The position numbers and the translations under genes are program-made. Under the pieces are notes generated by a model. It was not told the origin of the DNA, searched no databases, and was given only the letters and a program-made list of their open reading frames with translations. A stretch of 57,038 bases of DNA, taken from assembly GCA_903904755.1 (NCBI GenBank), contig CAIVDV010000007.1:1-57038 (forward strand), written 5' to 3'. The first letter of the stretch is position 1. Each line of letters starts with the position of its first letter. The DNA is from an uncultured Acidobacteriaceae bacterium (GTDB lineage: Bacteria > Acidobacteriota > Terriglobia > Terriglobales > Acidobacteriaceae). Below are positions 18,006 to 27,055 of this stretch, in pieces.

Positions 18006-19154
18006 ATGAACAAACCAGCTCTCTCTGCCGCCTGTGCCGCCGGCTTCGCCTTTTCCGTCAACTACACCAACCACGCCCCCATGCTGCCACTTCTCCGGCA
18101 GACCTTTGCCATCTCCCAGGCGCAGGCAGGCGCGCTCACCACCGCCATCTTCCTCACCCACGCGCTCATGCAAATCCCCGGCGGCCGCCTTGCCGACCGC
18201 TTCGGCCCCCTCCGCGTCCTCACTTTTGCCCTGGCCTGGGTTGCCCTAACCAACGCAGCTCTCAGCTTCGCCCCCGGCTATCTCTCCCTGCTCGCCCTCA
18301 AGTCCCTCGCAGGCCTAGGCACAGGCGCCTGCTTCGCCGCCGGCGCGCGCTACGTTGTCGCCAGCTTCCGCGGAGCCTCCCTCCAGCTTGCCCAGGGACT
18401 CTACGGCGGCTCGGTCTTCCTTGGTGCTGGCTTTGTCATCTTCGCCATCCCTCAACTCCTTGGCAACATCGGCTGGAGCGGCTCATTCCTCGCCTGCGCC
18501 TCTGTTGCCCTCCTCGTCTGCCTCCTCTGTGCCTTCTTCGCGCCCCATCCTATCCCGGTCACCCCGCCCCCCGCCAGCATCGGCGAAATGCTCTCCCACC
18601 CTGAACTCTGGCTTCTCGGCGTCATTCAGATGGCATCCTTCGGCCTCACCATCGTCATCGGAACCTGGATAACCACCCTCCTTCACGCCTCGCTCGGCCT
18701 CAATCTCAAAACCGCCGGACTCCTCGGCTCCCTTGTCCTGCTGCTCGGCATCCTCACCCGCCCATTCGGCGGATGGCTCGCCCACCGACTCCCGCTTCGC
18801 CCACTGCTCGGCTCCGCCCTGCTGCTCAACGTCGCCGGCTGCCTCATCCTCGCCGTCACCCACTCCGCACTCCCCACCTTCGCCGCCATCGCCATCCTCG
18901 CCCTCGGTTGCGGAATCCCCTATGCAGGCAGCTTCAACCGCGCAGCCGCACTTTTCCCCGGCCGGGCTGGTGCAGCCATGGGCCTCGTCAATATGATTGG
19001 AATCCTTATGATTCTTGCCGGCGCACCTGCCATCGGGGCCCTCGCAGACTCCACCGGTTCCTTCCGCACCAGCTTCCTGGCCCTCGCCGTCTTCACCCTC
19101 ATTGCCGCTGGCGCTGTCCCATTTCTTCCCAAACAGAAAGTCACCCACCCATGA
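18006..19154 (+). CDS. MFS transporter (NNP/CynX-like)
   Basis: 382-residue inner-membrane transporter with about 12 membrane segments and the MFS loop motif GGRLADRFGPLRV between segments 2 and 3. Its stop overlaps the start of the acyl-CoA ligase gene (ATGA), so the two are co-translated. If that ligase is malonyl-CoA synthetase-like, a dicarboxylate or monocarboxylate import role would fit, but the sequence does not name a substrate. Confidence 0.88.
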   Translation: MNKPALSAACAAGFAFSVNYTNHAPMLPLLRQTFAISQAQAGALTTAIFLTHALMQIPGGRLADRFGPLRVLTFALAWVALTNAALSFAPGYLSLLALKSLAGLGTGACFAAGARYVVASFRGASLQLAQGLYGGSVFLGAGFVIFAIPQLLGNIGWSGSFLACASVALLVCLLCAFFAPHPIPVTPPPASIGEMLSHPELWLLGVIQMASFGLTIVIGTWITTLLHASLGLNLKTAGLLGSLVLLLGILTRPFGGWLAHRLPLRPLLGSALLLNVAGCLILAVTHSALPTFAAIAILALGCGIPYAGSFNRAAALFPGRAGAAMGLVNMIGILMILAGAPAIGALADSTGSFRTSFLALAVFTLIAAGAVPFLPKQKVTHP

Positions 19155-20557
19155 ATCTCACCCAGCTCTTCGACCGCTCCTTCCGGGGCCGCTCCCACCA
19201 GGTCGCTCTCGAATTCCAGGGCCGGCAGTTCACCTTCGCCCAGCTCGATGACCGCGCCAACCGCATGGCTGCTCTCCTCACCAGCCGCGGCCTCACCCAG
19301 GGCGACCGCCTCTGTATCTACCTCGCAAACTGCCTCACCTTCCTTGACCTCTATCTCGCCTGCACCCGCCTCGGCATCATCTTCGTGCCCATCAACATCC
19401 TCTACCGCGAACGCGAAATTCTGCACATCCTTGCCGATGCCCAACCCAAAGCCGTCGTCGCCAATGATCCCATCCCCGGCAACACCCCCCTCTGGATCGC
19501 CTCCGAGCTCAGCCTCCCTGGCTCCGCACCAGATGCCCGCATCCCTCTCGACGGCGACACACCCGCCGCTCTCGTCTACACTTCCGGCACCACCGGCACC
19601 TCCAAGGGAGCAATCCTCACCCACAACAACTTCATCGTCAACGCCATCAACCTCAATGCCTGCTGGGAAATCACCGCAGACGACAGATTCCTCCTCGCCC
19701 TGCCACTCTTCCACGTCCACGCCCTCGGCAACGGACTCCACTGCTGGCTCGCCTCCGGCTGCCGAATGAAGCTCCTCGAGCGCTTTGAGCACCAGAAGGC
19801 CGCTCGCGAATTCCTCGCTTTTTGCCCCACCCTCTTCTTCGGTGTCCCCACCGTCTACGTCCGTCTGCTTGGCCTCCCTGAAGCCCAGGCCAGGGAAATC
19901 GGCTCCTTCATGCGGCTCTTTGTCTCCGGCTCCGCACCCCTCCCCGCCCAGGTCCTCGAGGAATTCCGCACCCTTTACGGGCACACCATTCTTGAGCGCT
20001 ACGGCATGACCGAGACCCTCATGAACATCTCCAACCCCTACCACGGCGAGCGCCGCCCCGGCACCGTCGGCCTGCCCCTGCCTGGCGTCTCCGTTCGAAT
20101 TCAAAACGGTGAGCTCCAGCTCCACGGCTCCAACCTTTGCGCCGGCTACTGGAACCGCCCCGAAGCCACCGCCGAAGCCTTCGCTGAAGGCTGGTTCCGC
20201 ACCGGAGACATGGCCGAGATATCCCCCGACGGCTACTACACCCTCCTGGGCCGCAAATCTGACCTCATCATCTCCGGCGGTTTCAACATCTACCCCCGCG
20301 AAATCGAAGATTTCCTCCTGGAGCAGCCCGAGGTCGCAGAAGCCGCCATTGCCGGGCAGCCCGACGCCGTCCGCGGAGAAGTCCCCGTCGCCTATATCGT
20401 CGCCACCTCCCCATTCGACCCCGCTGACCTGGAGGCCCGATGCCGCCGCGTCTTTGCGTCCTTCAAGATTCCACGCGCCTTCATCCCCGTCGACGCACTC
20501 CCCCGCACCGCCCTCGGCAAAGTCCAAAAGCGGCTCCTCCCGCCCTGGAAGCCTTAG
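19151..20557 (+). CDS. AMP-forming acyl-CoA synthetase, malonyl-CoA synthetase (MatB)-like
   Basis: 468-residue adenylate-forming ligase that activates a carboxylic acid to acyl-AMP and then acyl-CoA. Motifs: LVYTSGTTGTSKGA (ATP loop), ERYGMTETLMNISNPYHGERRPGTVGLPLPG, GWFRTGDMAEI, GGFNIYPREIE, and the C-terminal Lys in LGKVQKRLLP. The MRLFVSGSAPLPAQ to MTETxMNxSNPYxGxRxxGTVGxPLPGVSVR stretch closely resembles MatB malonyl/methylmalonyl-CoA synthetases as I remember them, but MatB is usually about 500 residues. The ATG at 19151 overlaps the upstream transporter stop. The exact acid is uncertain. Confidence 0.85.
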   Translation: MNLTQLFDRSFRGRSHQVALEFQGRQFTFAQLDDRANRMAALLTSRGLTQGDRLCIYLANCLTFLDLYLACTRLGIIFVPINILYREREILHILADAQPKAVVANDPIPGNTPLWIASELSLPGSAPDARIPLDGDTPAALVYTSGTTGTSKGAILTHNNFIVNAINLNACWEITADDRFLLALPLFHVHALGNGLHCWLASGCRMKLLERFEHQKAAREFLAFCPTLFFGVPTVYVRLLGLPEAQAREIGSFMRLFVSGSAPLPAQVLEEFRTLYGHTILERYGMTETLMNISNPYHGERRPGTVGLPLPGVSVRIQNGELQLHGSNLCAGYWNRPEATAEAFAEGWFRTGDMAEISPDGYYTLLGRKSDLIISGGFNIYPREIEDFLLEQPEVAEAAIAGQPDAVRGEVPVAYIVATSPFDPADLEARCRRVFASFKIPRAFIPVDALPRTALGKVQKRLLPPWKP

Positions 20558-20611
20558 ATTCCTCGTCCTCTGCGCCCCGTAACAAGCCTTTCGCAATTCT
20601 GAGCCGCCAAC

Positions 20612-20654
20612 AAAAAGCCCCGGCACGCCAACTCACGGCACCCGGGGCTTTTTT
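20612..20654. terminator. Bidirectional intrinsic terminator
   Basis: AAAAAGCCCCGG (20612-20623) and CCGGGGCTTTTTT (20642-20654) form a GC-rich stem with a T tract on both strands, between the convergent ligase and LamG genes. Confidence 0.85.
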
Positions 20655-20667
20655 CTCGCGTGGGAGG

Positions 20668-22776
20668 TCAGGGTTGAATCGTAACCACCAGCGGCTGCGA
20701 CTCCGTCCCCGGCAAATACACCACCAGCGCATCCCCTTCCAGGTGCTTCTCAACCCCCAGCCGAACTGCAGCCTTTGCCGCCTGCCCATCCACCTTCACC
20801 GTCGCGGCTGAGCCTCCTTTCCACTGCTCCACAACAATCGCCGGGTCCACCACTGGGCTTGCCCCACTCGCCGCCAACTCCACCGTCACCACTCCTGCAC
20901 TCCCAGCCCCCCGATGCACCACAAACGCCCGCTGAGCCGGGTCATACTCCGCACCCGTCACCCCGGCTCCCTTCGCCTTCACCCCTGCCGGCGTCGTCCA
21001 CGACCGCGCCAGCGGCAGCAGTCCCGCCGCATCGCCCGTCGTCAACCCATCCATCAGCAGCTTCGTCGTCGTCTGTTCCGTCTCGCCATAGGCTGCCCAG
21101 TATATATGCGACAGCGAGGTATGCGACGGCCTGTCCGCTGCCACCGCCGGCCGCCCGCTTGACGGAATCTGCGCCACCGGCCAGTGGTTCCACCACTCAA
21201 ACATCGAATAGCTCTTCTCCGCGTTATACGTGTCAAACGAGGTTCCCACCGGCGCCACAATCTGAAACGGCTGCTCCTTCGACTTCAGGTGAACCACCTG
21301 GATGTTTGCCCCAGCCGGCTCCTCCAGCTTCCCCGGGCCCTTCGGAAAAGTGAACAACTCATCCAACTTCTGGTCCCAATGGTAGGTATGCGTCGCGCCC
21401 GCCATGTTCTCCAGCGTCAGCGCATCCGGCTCAATATTGTCCTCAGGCCTCTGCCCTGGCCCGTTGATCACAATCGTCTCCTGCCACTCATGGTTTACCC
21501 ATCCCTTCGGATAAAGGTCGCTGCTCCACAGCACCTGCTTCCGCACCGCCACTCCATCGGGATATACCGTCCAGTACTCATCGGCCCAGTCAAACCAGTC
21601 GGTGTCCGGATCCACATTCGCGCCCTTCCCACCTCGCGTCTCAACCAGTCCATACCGCCAGTGCACCACCACTCGGGCCGCGCTTGACGCCACCACACTC
21701 ACCCGCGAGTACCGGCTCTGCTTGTCCGACATCGGCTCGCAGTCCTCCCCATCCACGCACTTCGGCCCCCACGCCTCCAAAAACTCATCCAGGTACCACT
21801 TCCCGTTCGCTGTCACCCACGCCGGTACATAATTCAACCCCTGCCAGAACACCAGCCGCATCCCAGACTGTTCAAACCGCACCACCACATCCGATTCCGG
21901 CCCAATCCGCCGCGGCGCATCCCAGTTCGGCGAATACTTCAGTGTCTCCACATACGCTCCAAACTCACCCGGCCCAGGCGCTCCGCTCGGCAGCACTGCA
22001 TACGGAATCACATCTCCGTCCGGCACCTTCACCGCTGCAAATTCAGCTCTCTCTTCCCCGGCGCTCGTCCCCGCAGCCACCACTTCCAACTCGTCAAGGT
22101 ACCCGTCCAGCGAATACAAAAACGGATCCCGCGGATGAATCAGCCACGACGGATACGGCAGCACCGCCACCCGCGTTCGGCCCATGATCAAATCCTCTTC
22201 CTCTGCCTGCGAAAAGCTCCCCACCGTTTTCTCTTGCGCCGCCAGCTCGCCGTTCACATACACCGCGATCCCCGTCGCCTCGTCAAAGCTCGCCGTCACC
22301 CGCTGCCACCGCTTCAGCGGCAACTTGCTGGCCGTCGTCACCACCACCCACTTGCCCCCAACCGCCAATCCCAATCCCACATGCCCAAAGGCATCCACCC
22401 CAAACGAGAAACCCACCTGCCCATCCCTGCTCTGATCCGCAATCGGCACCCAGTTCCAGGGATAGTTATCCAGCGCCACCCAGGCCGAAACCCGGAACCC
22501 CTGCCCCAGCGCCGGAACCAGCTTCGCCCCGCGCACCACGCGCGTCGTCATCCCATCAAATGCCAGCGCCCTTCCCCGCACTCCGTCCACCCGTCGGGAA
22601 AACCCTTCCACATGGTCGTCTCCGGATCCTCCGGCAAACTTTTCAGCCGTCACCGCAACAGTCCTGCCGTCGGCCTCGTCAAAGCTCCAATGCAACCGCG
22701 CCTGCGCCGGCGCCATCGTCCCCGCTGTCAATCCACACACCCACACCGCCATCCATATAAATCGCTTTACCTCCAT
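20668..22776 (-). CDS. Secreted LamG-domain protein
   Basis: 702 residues from the ATG at 22776 (GAGG upstream), with a signal peptide (MEVKRFIWMAVWVCGLTAGTMAPAQA). Residues about 28-210 form a concanavalin/LamG-like fold (LHWSFDEADG, FRVSAWVALDNYPWNWVPIADQS, RWQRVTASFDEATGIAVYVNGELAAQ). The remainder is a large, Trp/Tyr-rich beta region of unknown function. It is divergent from a secreted GH29 fucosidase, so a glycan-binding or glycan-processing role is plausible. I see no recognised hydrolase active site. Confidence 0.8.
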   Translation of the reverse strand: MEVKRFIWMAVWVCGLTAGTMAPAQARLHWSFDEADGRTVAVTAEKFAGGSGDDHVEGFSRRVDGVRGRALAFDGMTTRVVRGAKLVPALGQGFRVSAWVALDNYPWNWVPIADQSRDGQVGFSFGVDAFGHVGLGLAVGGKWVVVTTASKLPLKRWQRVTASFDEATGIAVYVNGELAAQEKTVGSFSQAEEEDLIMGRTRVAVLPYPSWLIHPRDPFLYSLDGYLDELEVVAAGTSAGEERAEFAAVKVPDGDVIPYAVLPSGAPGPGEFGAYVETLKYSPNWDAPRRIGPESDVVVRFEQSGMRLVFWQGLNYVPAWVTANGKWYLDEFLEAWGPKCVDGEDCEPMSDKQSRYSRVSVVASSAARVVVHWRYGLVETRGGKGANVDPDTDWFDWADEYWTVYPDGVAVRKQVLWSSDLYPKGWVNHEWQETIVINGPGQRPEDNIEPDALTLENMAGATHTYHWDQKLDELFTFPKGPGKLEEPAGANIQVVHLKSKEQPFQIVAPVGTSFDTYNAEKSYSMFEWWNHWPVAQIPSSGRPAVAADRPSHTSLSHIYWAAYGETEQTTTKLLMDGLTTGDAAGLLPLARSWTTPAGVKAKGAGVTGAEYDPAQRAFVVHRGAGSAGVVTVELAASGASPVVDPAIVVEQWKGGSAATVKVDGQAAKAAVRLGVEKHLEGDALVVYLPGTESQPLVVTIQP

Positions 22777-22799
22777 CACACAAAACCTCACTATCCCGA

Positions 22800-22814
22800 T
22801 TGACAACGTTTACC
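22800..22814. promoter_or_regulatory. Possible LacI-type operator, copy 2
   Basis: TTGACAACGTTTACC lies in the 139-bp region between the divergent LamG and fucosidase genes and shares 12 contiguous bases with 11924-11935. Sugar-locus LacI operators commonly centre on AACGTT. The regulator gene is not in the window. Confidence 0.4.
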
Positions 22815-22915
22815 AGGCATGTAAACTTGCTCGTGCTAAAGTCTATCCCAATTCCTCGTCCTGTGGCCCTCCATCAGCCCCAAAGGTGCCACCACAGCCC
22901 GAAAGGACCCGCCCT

Positions 22916-24277
22916 ATGAACCGCCTCCGCAGCCTGCTCCTCGTTGCATTTGCGGCACTCTCCGCCGCCTCCCTCCACGCCCAGTGGGCGCCACTCACCC
23001 ACGACCCCGACGCCCAGCAGCGCATCCAGTGGTGGAAGCAGGCTCGCTTCGGCATGTTCCTTCACTGGGGCGTCTACTCAATCCCCGGCCGCGGAGAGTG
23101 GGTCCAGTTTGCCGAGCAAATCCCCGTCGACCAGTACGCCCTGCTCGCCACCCAGTTCCACCCCGAACACTTCGACGCCAACGCCTGGGCCGAAATCGCC
23201 AAAGCCGGCGGCATGAAGTACATGGTCCTCACCGCTCGCCATCACGACGGCTTCGCCCTCTTTGACGACCCCGGCTCCACCTTCACCGCCACCAAATCCG
23301 CCGCACACCACGACTTCGTCGCCGACTACGTCTCCGCCGTCCGCAAAGCCGGCCTCGGCGTAGGCCTCTACTACTCCCCCCTCGACTGGCGCTTCCCCGG
23401 CTTCTACTTCCCCGGCCTCTACCAGACCAGTGCCCTCGAGCTCAAAGCCCAGTACGCCCGCCAGATCGACCAGCTCGCCAGCCACTACGGCAAACTCGAC
23501 ATCCTCTGGTTCGACGGCGGCGGCAACGAGTGGCTCGGCTTCGGCGGACTCCAGTTCACCGGCTCCGGCTGGCAGCAGCGTCCCAAATCCCAGCCCTACG
23601 CCGGCTCCTTTGACTGGGAAGACACCAAAACCGTCGGCCACCTCCGCCAGCTCCAGCCCTCCCTCATCCTCAACGACCGCACCAACGCCCCCGCCGACTT
23701 CCGCTCCCGGGAGGGCGACGGCGCGCTCGGCGACTTCGACAATACCCAGCCCTGGGAGCTCTGCACCACCATCACTGAAGGTGCGTGGGGCTACCAGCCC
23801 GGCGCAAAGGTCAAACCCCTCGCCCAGCTCATCCGCCTCCTGGTCGGTGCCGCCGGCCGCGATGGCAACATGCTCCTCAACGTAGGCCCCCGCCCCGATG
23901 GCCAAATCGACCCACCCCAGGCCGACCGCCTCCGCGAAATCGGGACCTGGCTCGCCCACAATGGTGAAAGCATCTACGCAACCCGCGGCGGCCCCTGGCT
24001 CCCCGGCCCTTACGGCGTCTCCACCCACAACGGCACCGCCGTCTACCTCCACCTGCTCAAAGCCCCCGAAAGCGGCACCCTCTCCCTCCCGGCACCACCG
24101 GTGAAGGTCCTCTCCGCCCAGCTCCTCAACGGCCCCGCCATCCCCTTCACGCAAACCGCCGATACCCTCTCCCTGACCCCACCCGCCATCGCGCCAGACA
24201 ATCTGGACACCATCGTCAAACTCACCCTCGCCCAGCCCTGGACCTCCAACTCCGTCCTCCCCGTCCCAACGAAATAA
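22916..24277 (+). CDS. Secreted GH29 alpha-L-fucosidase
   Basis: 453 residues with a signal peptide (MNRLRSLLLVAFAALSAASLHA). GH29 family motifs: WWKQARFGMFLHWGVYSIPGRGEW near the N-terminus, MVLTARHHDGFALFD, YYSPLDW, and LDILWFDGGGNEW with D200 the predicted nucleophile. It should release fucose from glycans in the periplasm or outside. The ATG at 22916 follows AAAGGA; ten further in-frame residues upstream are unlikely to be translated. A strong terminator follows. It is paired divergently with the LamG protein and may share an operator with it. Confidence 0.92.
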   Translation: MNRLRSLLLVAFAALSAASLHAQWAPLTHDPDAQQRIQWWKQARFGMFLHWGVYSIPGRGEWVQFAEQIPVDQYALLATQFHPEHFDANAWAEIAKAGGMKYMVLTARHHDGFALFDDPGSTFTATKSAAHHDFVADYVSAVRKAGLGVGLYYSPLDWRFPGFYFPGLYQTSALELKAQYARQIDQLASHYGKLDILWFDGGGNEWLGFGGLQFTGSGWQQRPKSQPYAGSFDWEDTKTVGHLRQLQPSLILNDRTNAPADFRSREGDGALGDFDNTQPWELCTTITEGAWGYQPGAKVKPLAQLIRLLVGAAGRDGNMLLNVGPRPDGQIDPPQADRLREIGTWLAHNGESIYATRGGPWLPGPYGVSTHNGTAVYLHLLKAPESGTLSLPAPPVKVLSAQLLNGPAIPFTQTADTLSLTPPAIAPDNLDTIVKLTLAQPWTSNSVLPVPTK

Positions 24278-24288
24278 CCCCAAACGAC

Positions 24289-24321
24289 AAAACGCCACCG
24301 AGCTGATCTCGGTGGCGTTTT
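24289..24321. terminator. Bidirectional intrinsic terminator
   Basis: AAAACGCCACCGAG (24289-24302) pairs perfectly with CTCGGTGGCGTTTT (24308-24321) around a 5-nt loop, with T-rich ends on both strands. It serves the fucosidase gene on + and the tRNA on minus. Confidence 0.9.
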
Positions 24322-24335
24322 CTCTTCAAAATTTT

Positions 24336-24411
24336 TGGTGGAGCTGAGCGGGATCGAACCGCTGGCCTCCTCGTTGCGAACGAGGCGCTCTCCCAGCTGA
24401 GCTACAGCCCC
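24336..24411 (-). tRNA. tRNA-Ala (CGC anticodon)
   Basis: 76-nt cloverleaf on the minus strand, GGGGCTG...CAGCTCC-A-CCA, with the 3' CCA encoded. The anticodon stem CCTCG/CGAGG encloses loop TTCGCAA, giving anticodon CGC (codon GCG). The G3:U70 wobble, the identity mark of tRNA-Ala, is present in the acceptor stem. The T arm contains GGTTCGATCCC. Confidence 0.97.
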
Positions 24412-24433
24412 ACAATCGGGAAAGAACTTTCTT

Positions 24434-24461
24434 ATTCTACCAGCCACGCCGGAAATGGCAA
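24434..24461 (-). promoter_or_regulatory. Likely tRNA-Ala promoter
   Basis: On the minus strand TTGCCA (24456-24461) and TAGAAT (24434-24439) are 16 bp apart, with the tRNA 5' end 22 bp downstream of the -10. Confidence 0.5.
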
Positions 24462-24553
24462 GCAAACCGCCCGCCACTTTTCCACGGCCGCCCATCAGTG
24501 CACAGCGTCAGCAGCCAGAACAACTCAATACCTGACCACTGTTCACTCACCAC

Positions 24554-25804
24554 TTACAGGTGATTCATATTCATCAGGAACTCGGCGTTGTTCCGTACCT
24601 TGTCCAACCGGCTCACCAGCAACTCCATCGCTTCCACCGGGCTCAGCGGATTCAAAACCTTCCGCAGTACCCAGATGCGCGACAAATCTTCCTTCGGAAT
24701 CAGCAGCTCTTCCTTACGTGTGCCCGAGCGCTGAATATCGATTGCCGGGAAGACACGCTTGTCAACAAGCTTGCGATCCAGAATGATTTCCATGTTGCCC
24801 GTGCCCTTGAACTCTTCAAAGATCACTTCGTCCATGCGCGAGCCCGTATCCACCAGCGCCGTGGCGATAATCGTCAGCGAGCCGCCCTCTTCAATGTTGC
24901 GCGCCGCGCCAAAGAACCGCTTCGGCCGCTGCAGCGCATTGGAGTCCACACCACCCGAAAGCACCTTGCCCGAAGGCGGCACAATCGTGTTGTACGCACG
25001 CGCCAGGCGCGTAATCGAGTCCAGCAGAATCACCACGTCGCGCTTGTGCTCCACCAGCCGCTTGGCCTTTTCAATTACCATCTCGGCAACCTGCACGTGG
25101 CGCGCCGCAGGCTCGTCAAAGGTCGAGCTGATAACCTCGCCCTTCACAGACCGCTGCATATCCGTAACTTCTTCCGGACGCTCATCAATCAGCAGCACAA
25201 TCAGCACCACTTCCGGATGATTCGTCGAAATCGAGTTCGCAATCGACTGCAGCAGCATCGTTTTGCCGGTACGCGGCGGGGCCACAATCAGGCCACGCTG
25301 GCCCTTACCCACTGGCGTCAGCAAATCCATCACCCGGCCGCTCGTCGCCTCACGCACCGTCTCCATCTTCACCCGCTCCTGCGGATACAAAGGTGTCAGA
25401 TTGTCGAACAGAATCTTGTTGCGCGTCTCTTCCGGCGACTCAAAGTTGATCGCCTCAATCTTCACCAGCGCAAAATACTTCTCCCCCTCATGCGGAGGCC
25501 GTACATTGCCACTAATCGTGTCGCCCGTCTTCAAATCAAACTTGCGAATCTGCGACGGCGAAACGTAAATATCGTCCGGCCCCGGCAGGTAGTTGTAATC
25601 CGGTGAACGCAGGAACCCGTAGCCGTCAGGCAGAATCTCAAGCACGCCCTCGGCAAAGATGTGCCCTTCCTTCTCACTCTGCGCCTGCAGAATCTTGAAG
25701 ATCAGGTCTTGTTTACGCATGCCGCTCGCGCCCTGGATTTCCAGAGTGCGCGCAATACGGCTCAGTTCAGTGATGTTTTTTTCTTTCAGTTCTGCAATGG
25801 TCAT
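24554..25804 (-). CDS. rho: Transcription termination factor Rho
   Basis: Hexameric RNA-dependent ATPase that terminates transcription. 416 residues from the ATG at 25804 (E. coli 419). Rho N-terminal helices ([23 protein letters not shown]), RNA-binding cold-shock fold ([31 protein letters not shown]), Walker [12 protein letters not shown], Walker [17 protein letters not shown], and the Q-loop/R-loop region through [20 protein letters not shown] are all visible. It is downstream of rpoZ on the same strand (101 bp). Confidence 0.98.
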   Translation of the reverse strand: MTIAELKEKNITELSRIARTLEIQGASGMRKQDLIFKILQAQSEKEGHIFAEGVLEILPDGYGFLRSPDYNYLPGPDDIYVSPSQIRKFDLKTGDTISGNVRPPHEGEKYFALVKIEAINFESPEETRNKILFDNLTPLYPQERVKMETVREATSGRVMDLLTPVGKGQRGLIVAPPRTGKTMLLQSIANSISTNHPEVVLIVLLIDERPEEVTDMQRSVKGEVISSTFDEPAARHVQVAEMVIEKAKRLVEHKRDVVILLDSITRLARAYNTIVPPSGKVLSGGVDSNALQRPKRFFGAARNIEEGGSLTIIATALVDTGSRMDEVIFEEFKGTGNMEIILDRKLVDKRVFPAIDIQRSGTRKEELLIPKEDLSRIWVLRKVLNPLSPVEAMELLVSRLDKVRNNAEFLMNMNHL

Positions 25805-25905
25805 GGGTACCTGCAACTACGCGGATGGAAGGGGGGAAGTCGATTGGAGGGAACTCCAGAAAGGAAGGGAGGGGTGGTGCGGAGAAAAACGAGGTAAGGC
25901 CGCGC

Positions 25906-26127
25906 TTAGGCTGCGCGGCGCTGTTCCTCGGGCTGTGCTTCTACTTCGGCCACCGGCGCGGGTGCGCCAGGGTTGGCGGTACGGAAACGATACAGAACCT
26001 CATTCGTCGTGTCCTGCAAACGGCTGTTCGGCTTATGCAACTTACGCGTCGCCTTGCTCGCCAGCTGACAAAGCTGGTAGCGGTTCGACACGTGAGTCAA
26101 TGCTCCAAAAATTAGTTCCGAGCGCAT
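25906..26127 (-). CDS. rpoZ: RNA polymerase omega subunit
   Basis: 73-residue small RNA polymerase subunit. The motif THVSNRYQLCQLASKATRKLHKP matches the core omega helix (NRYxLVxxAxxRAR in other phyla), followed by DTTNEVLYRF, which replaces the usual KPVTIALREI. The ATG at 26127 has a strong AGAAGGAGA site. Acidobacterial omega genes of this short type are easily missed. It probably shares a transcript with rho. Confidence 0.85.
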   Translation of the reverse strand: MRSELIFGALTHVSNRYQLCQLASKATRKLHKPNSRLQDTTNEVLYRFRTANPGAPAPVAEVEAQPEEQRRAA

Positions 26128-26633
26128 GATGATAAGAATCTCCTTCTAGATTGCGCACTGACCGGTCATTCCGGCCCCTGGAAAGCTCGTGATACCATCC
26201 GCTTCCCTGTTATTTGTTCCTGCGGCTCGTCGCCACAATTGCCATGCTGATGATTAAGACGCAAAACTCCGGGTTAAGTCTCCAAAAACTGCACTTTACA
26301 TTCCCCGCAGTTCGTTCTCCCTGTTCCTGCCGGCCACAAATTCGTGTCTTCCGGGTTCCGTCCATCTCCGCACATACACACACTGCCATCACACCCGTTA
26401 CGGGGATGCTCAATTCAGAACATGACGCGGAATTTACGCAAAAAGCTGGTGTCGCCGCAGGGGTAACGATAGATCAGCTTTGCTGGATAGCACTCTCGAA
26501 TCTATACCTATGCCAACCGCAGGTCAACTCTTTTTTATAGCACAGGCCAACGTTAGTGTACCACATTGTGAATTGGGAAGCCAGCTCAAGAAATGTCCCA
26601 ATTCGGAGCAACCCCTATATCCAACAATCCCTT
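26128..26633. other. Intergenic region upstream of rpoZ
   Basis: 506 bp without a convincing gene. On the minus strand TTGACC (26522-26527) with TATAGATT about 15-17 bp downstream (26499-26506) could be the rpoZ-rho promoter, leaving a leader of about 360 nt. Within it AAAGCTG and CAGCTTT, 26 nt apart and followed by TTGC, could form a hairpin. Short frames here lack ribosome-binding sites. Confidence 0.4.
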
Positions 26634-26897
26634 CTACTTCCTCTCTACCCTAGACCAATCCCCGCCCCGCCCCGTCAGACGACGAAACTCCGCATGGCTC
26701 AACATCCGCCCTAGCTCACGGCCATCCGGTTCGAGGCATATGGGCATTCCGTTCCGGTCCACGCCCCCGGCAAGCCGCCGCCCCACACCATTCGATGGCC
26801 CCGTCCAAAGCTCATCCAGATGAAAAAACATCGCCAGCAGCATCGCGACCATTGGCACACCAAACAGCAAGCCCTCCTGCCAACTCGACAGATCCAT
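26634..26897 (-). CDS. Small membrane protein of unknown function
   Basis: 87 residues: one N-terminal hydrophobic segment (about 9-25, LLFGVPMVAMLLAMFFHL), then a soluble tail with the regular pattern LDELWTGPS, GGVDRNGMPICLEPDGR, LGRMLSHAEFRRL. The ATG at 26897 has AGGGAG 9 nt upstream. The GVDRNGxPxCxEPDG stretch looks conserved rather than random, but I do not recognise a family. Confidence 0.6.
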   Translation of the reverse strand: MDLSSWQEGLLFGVPMVAMLLAMFFHLDELWTGPSNGVGRRLAGGVDRNGMPICLEPDGRELGRMLSHAEFRRLTGRGGDWSRVERK

Positions 26898-27055
26898 TCC
26901 GACACGCTCCCTGTAACCGGCACATTTTCAATGCCCTTATACCGGTTCACAAGTTGTGTATCGGTCTGCTCCCTGTGAGTCTTCTGCTTACCGAGGTACG
27001 GTGAAGACGCGGTAACTGTCCCATCTCCAGCCACCCCCGCTCACTCGCCCCGCCC

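Noticed and set aside
18920-20626. 568-codon minus-strand frame opposite the MatB-like ligase
   Set aside because: Shadow of two well-supported genes with an ATGA junction; Glu/Gly-rich product without family features.
26210-26413. 67-codon minus-strand frame upstream of rpoZ
   Set aside because: Starts at TTG without a ribosome-binding site and has no recognisable protein features.
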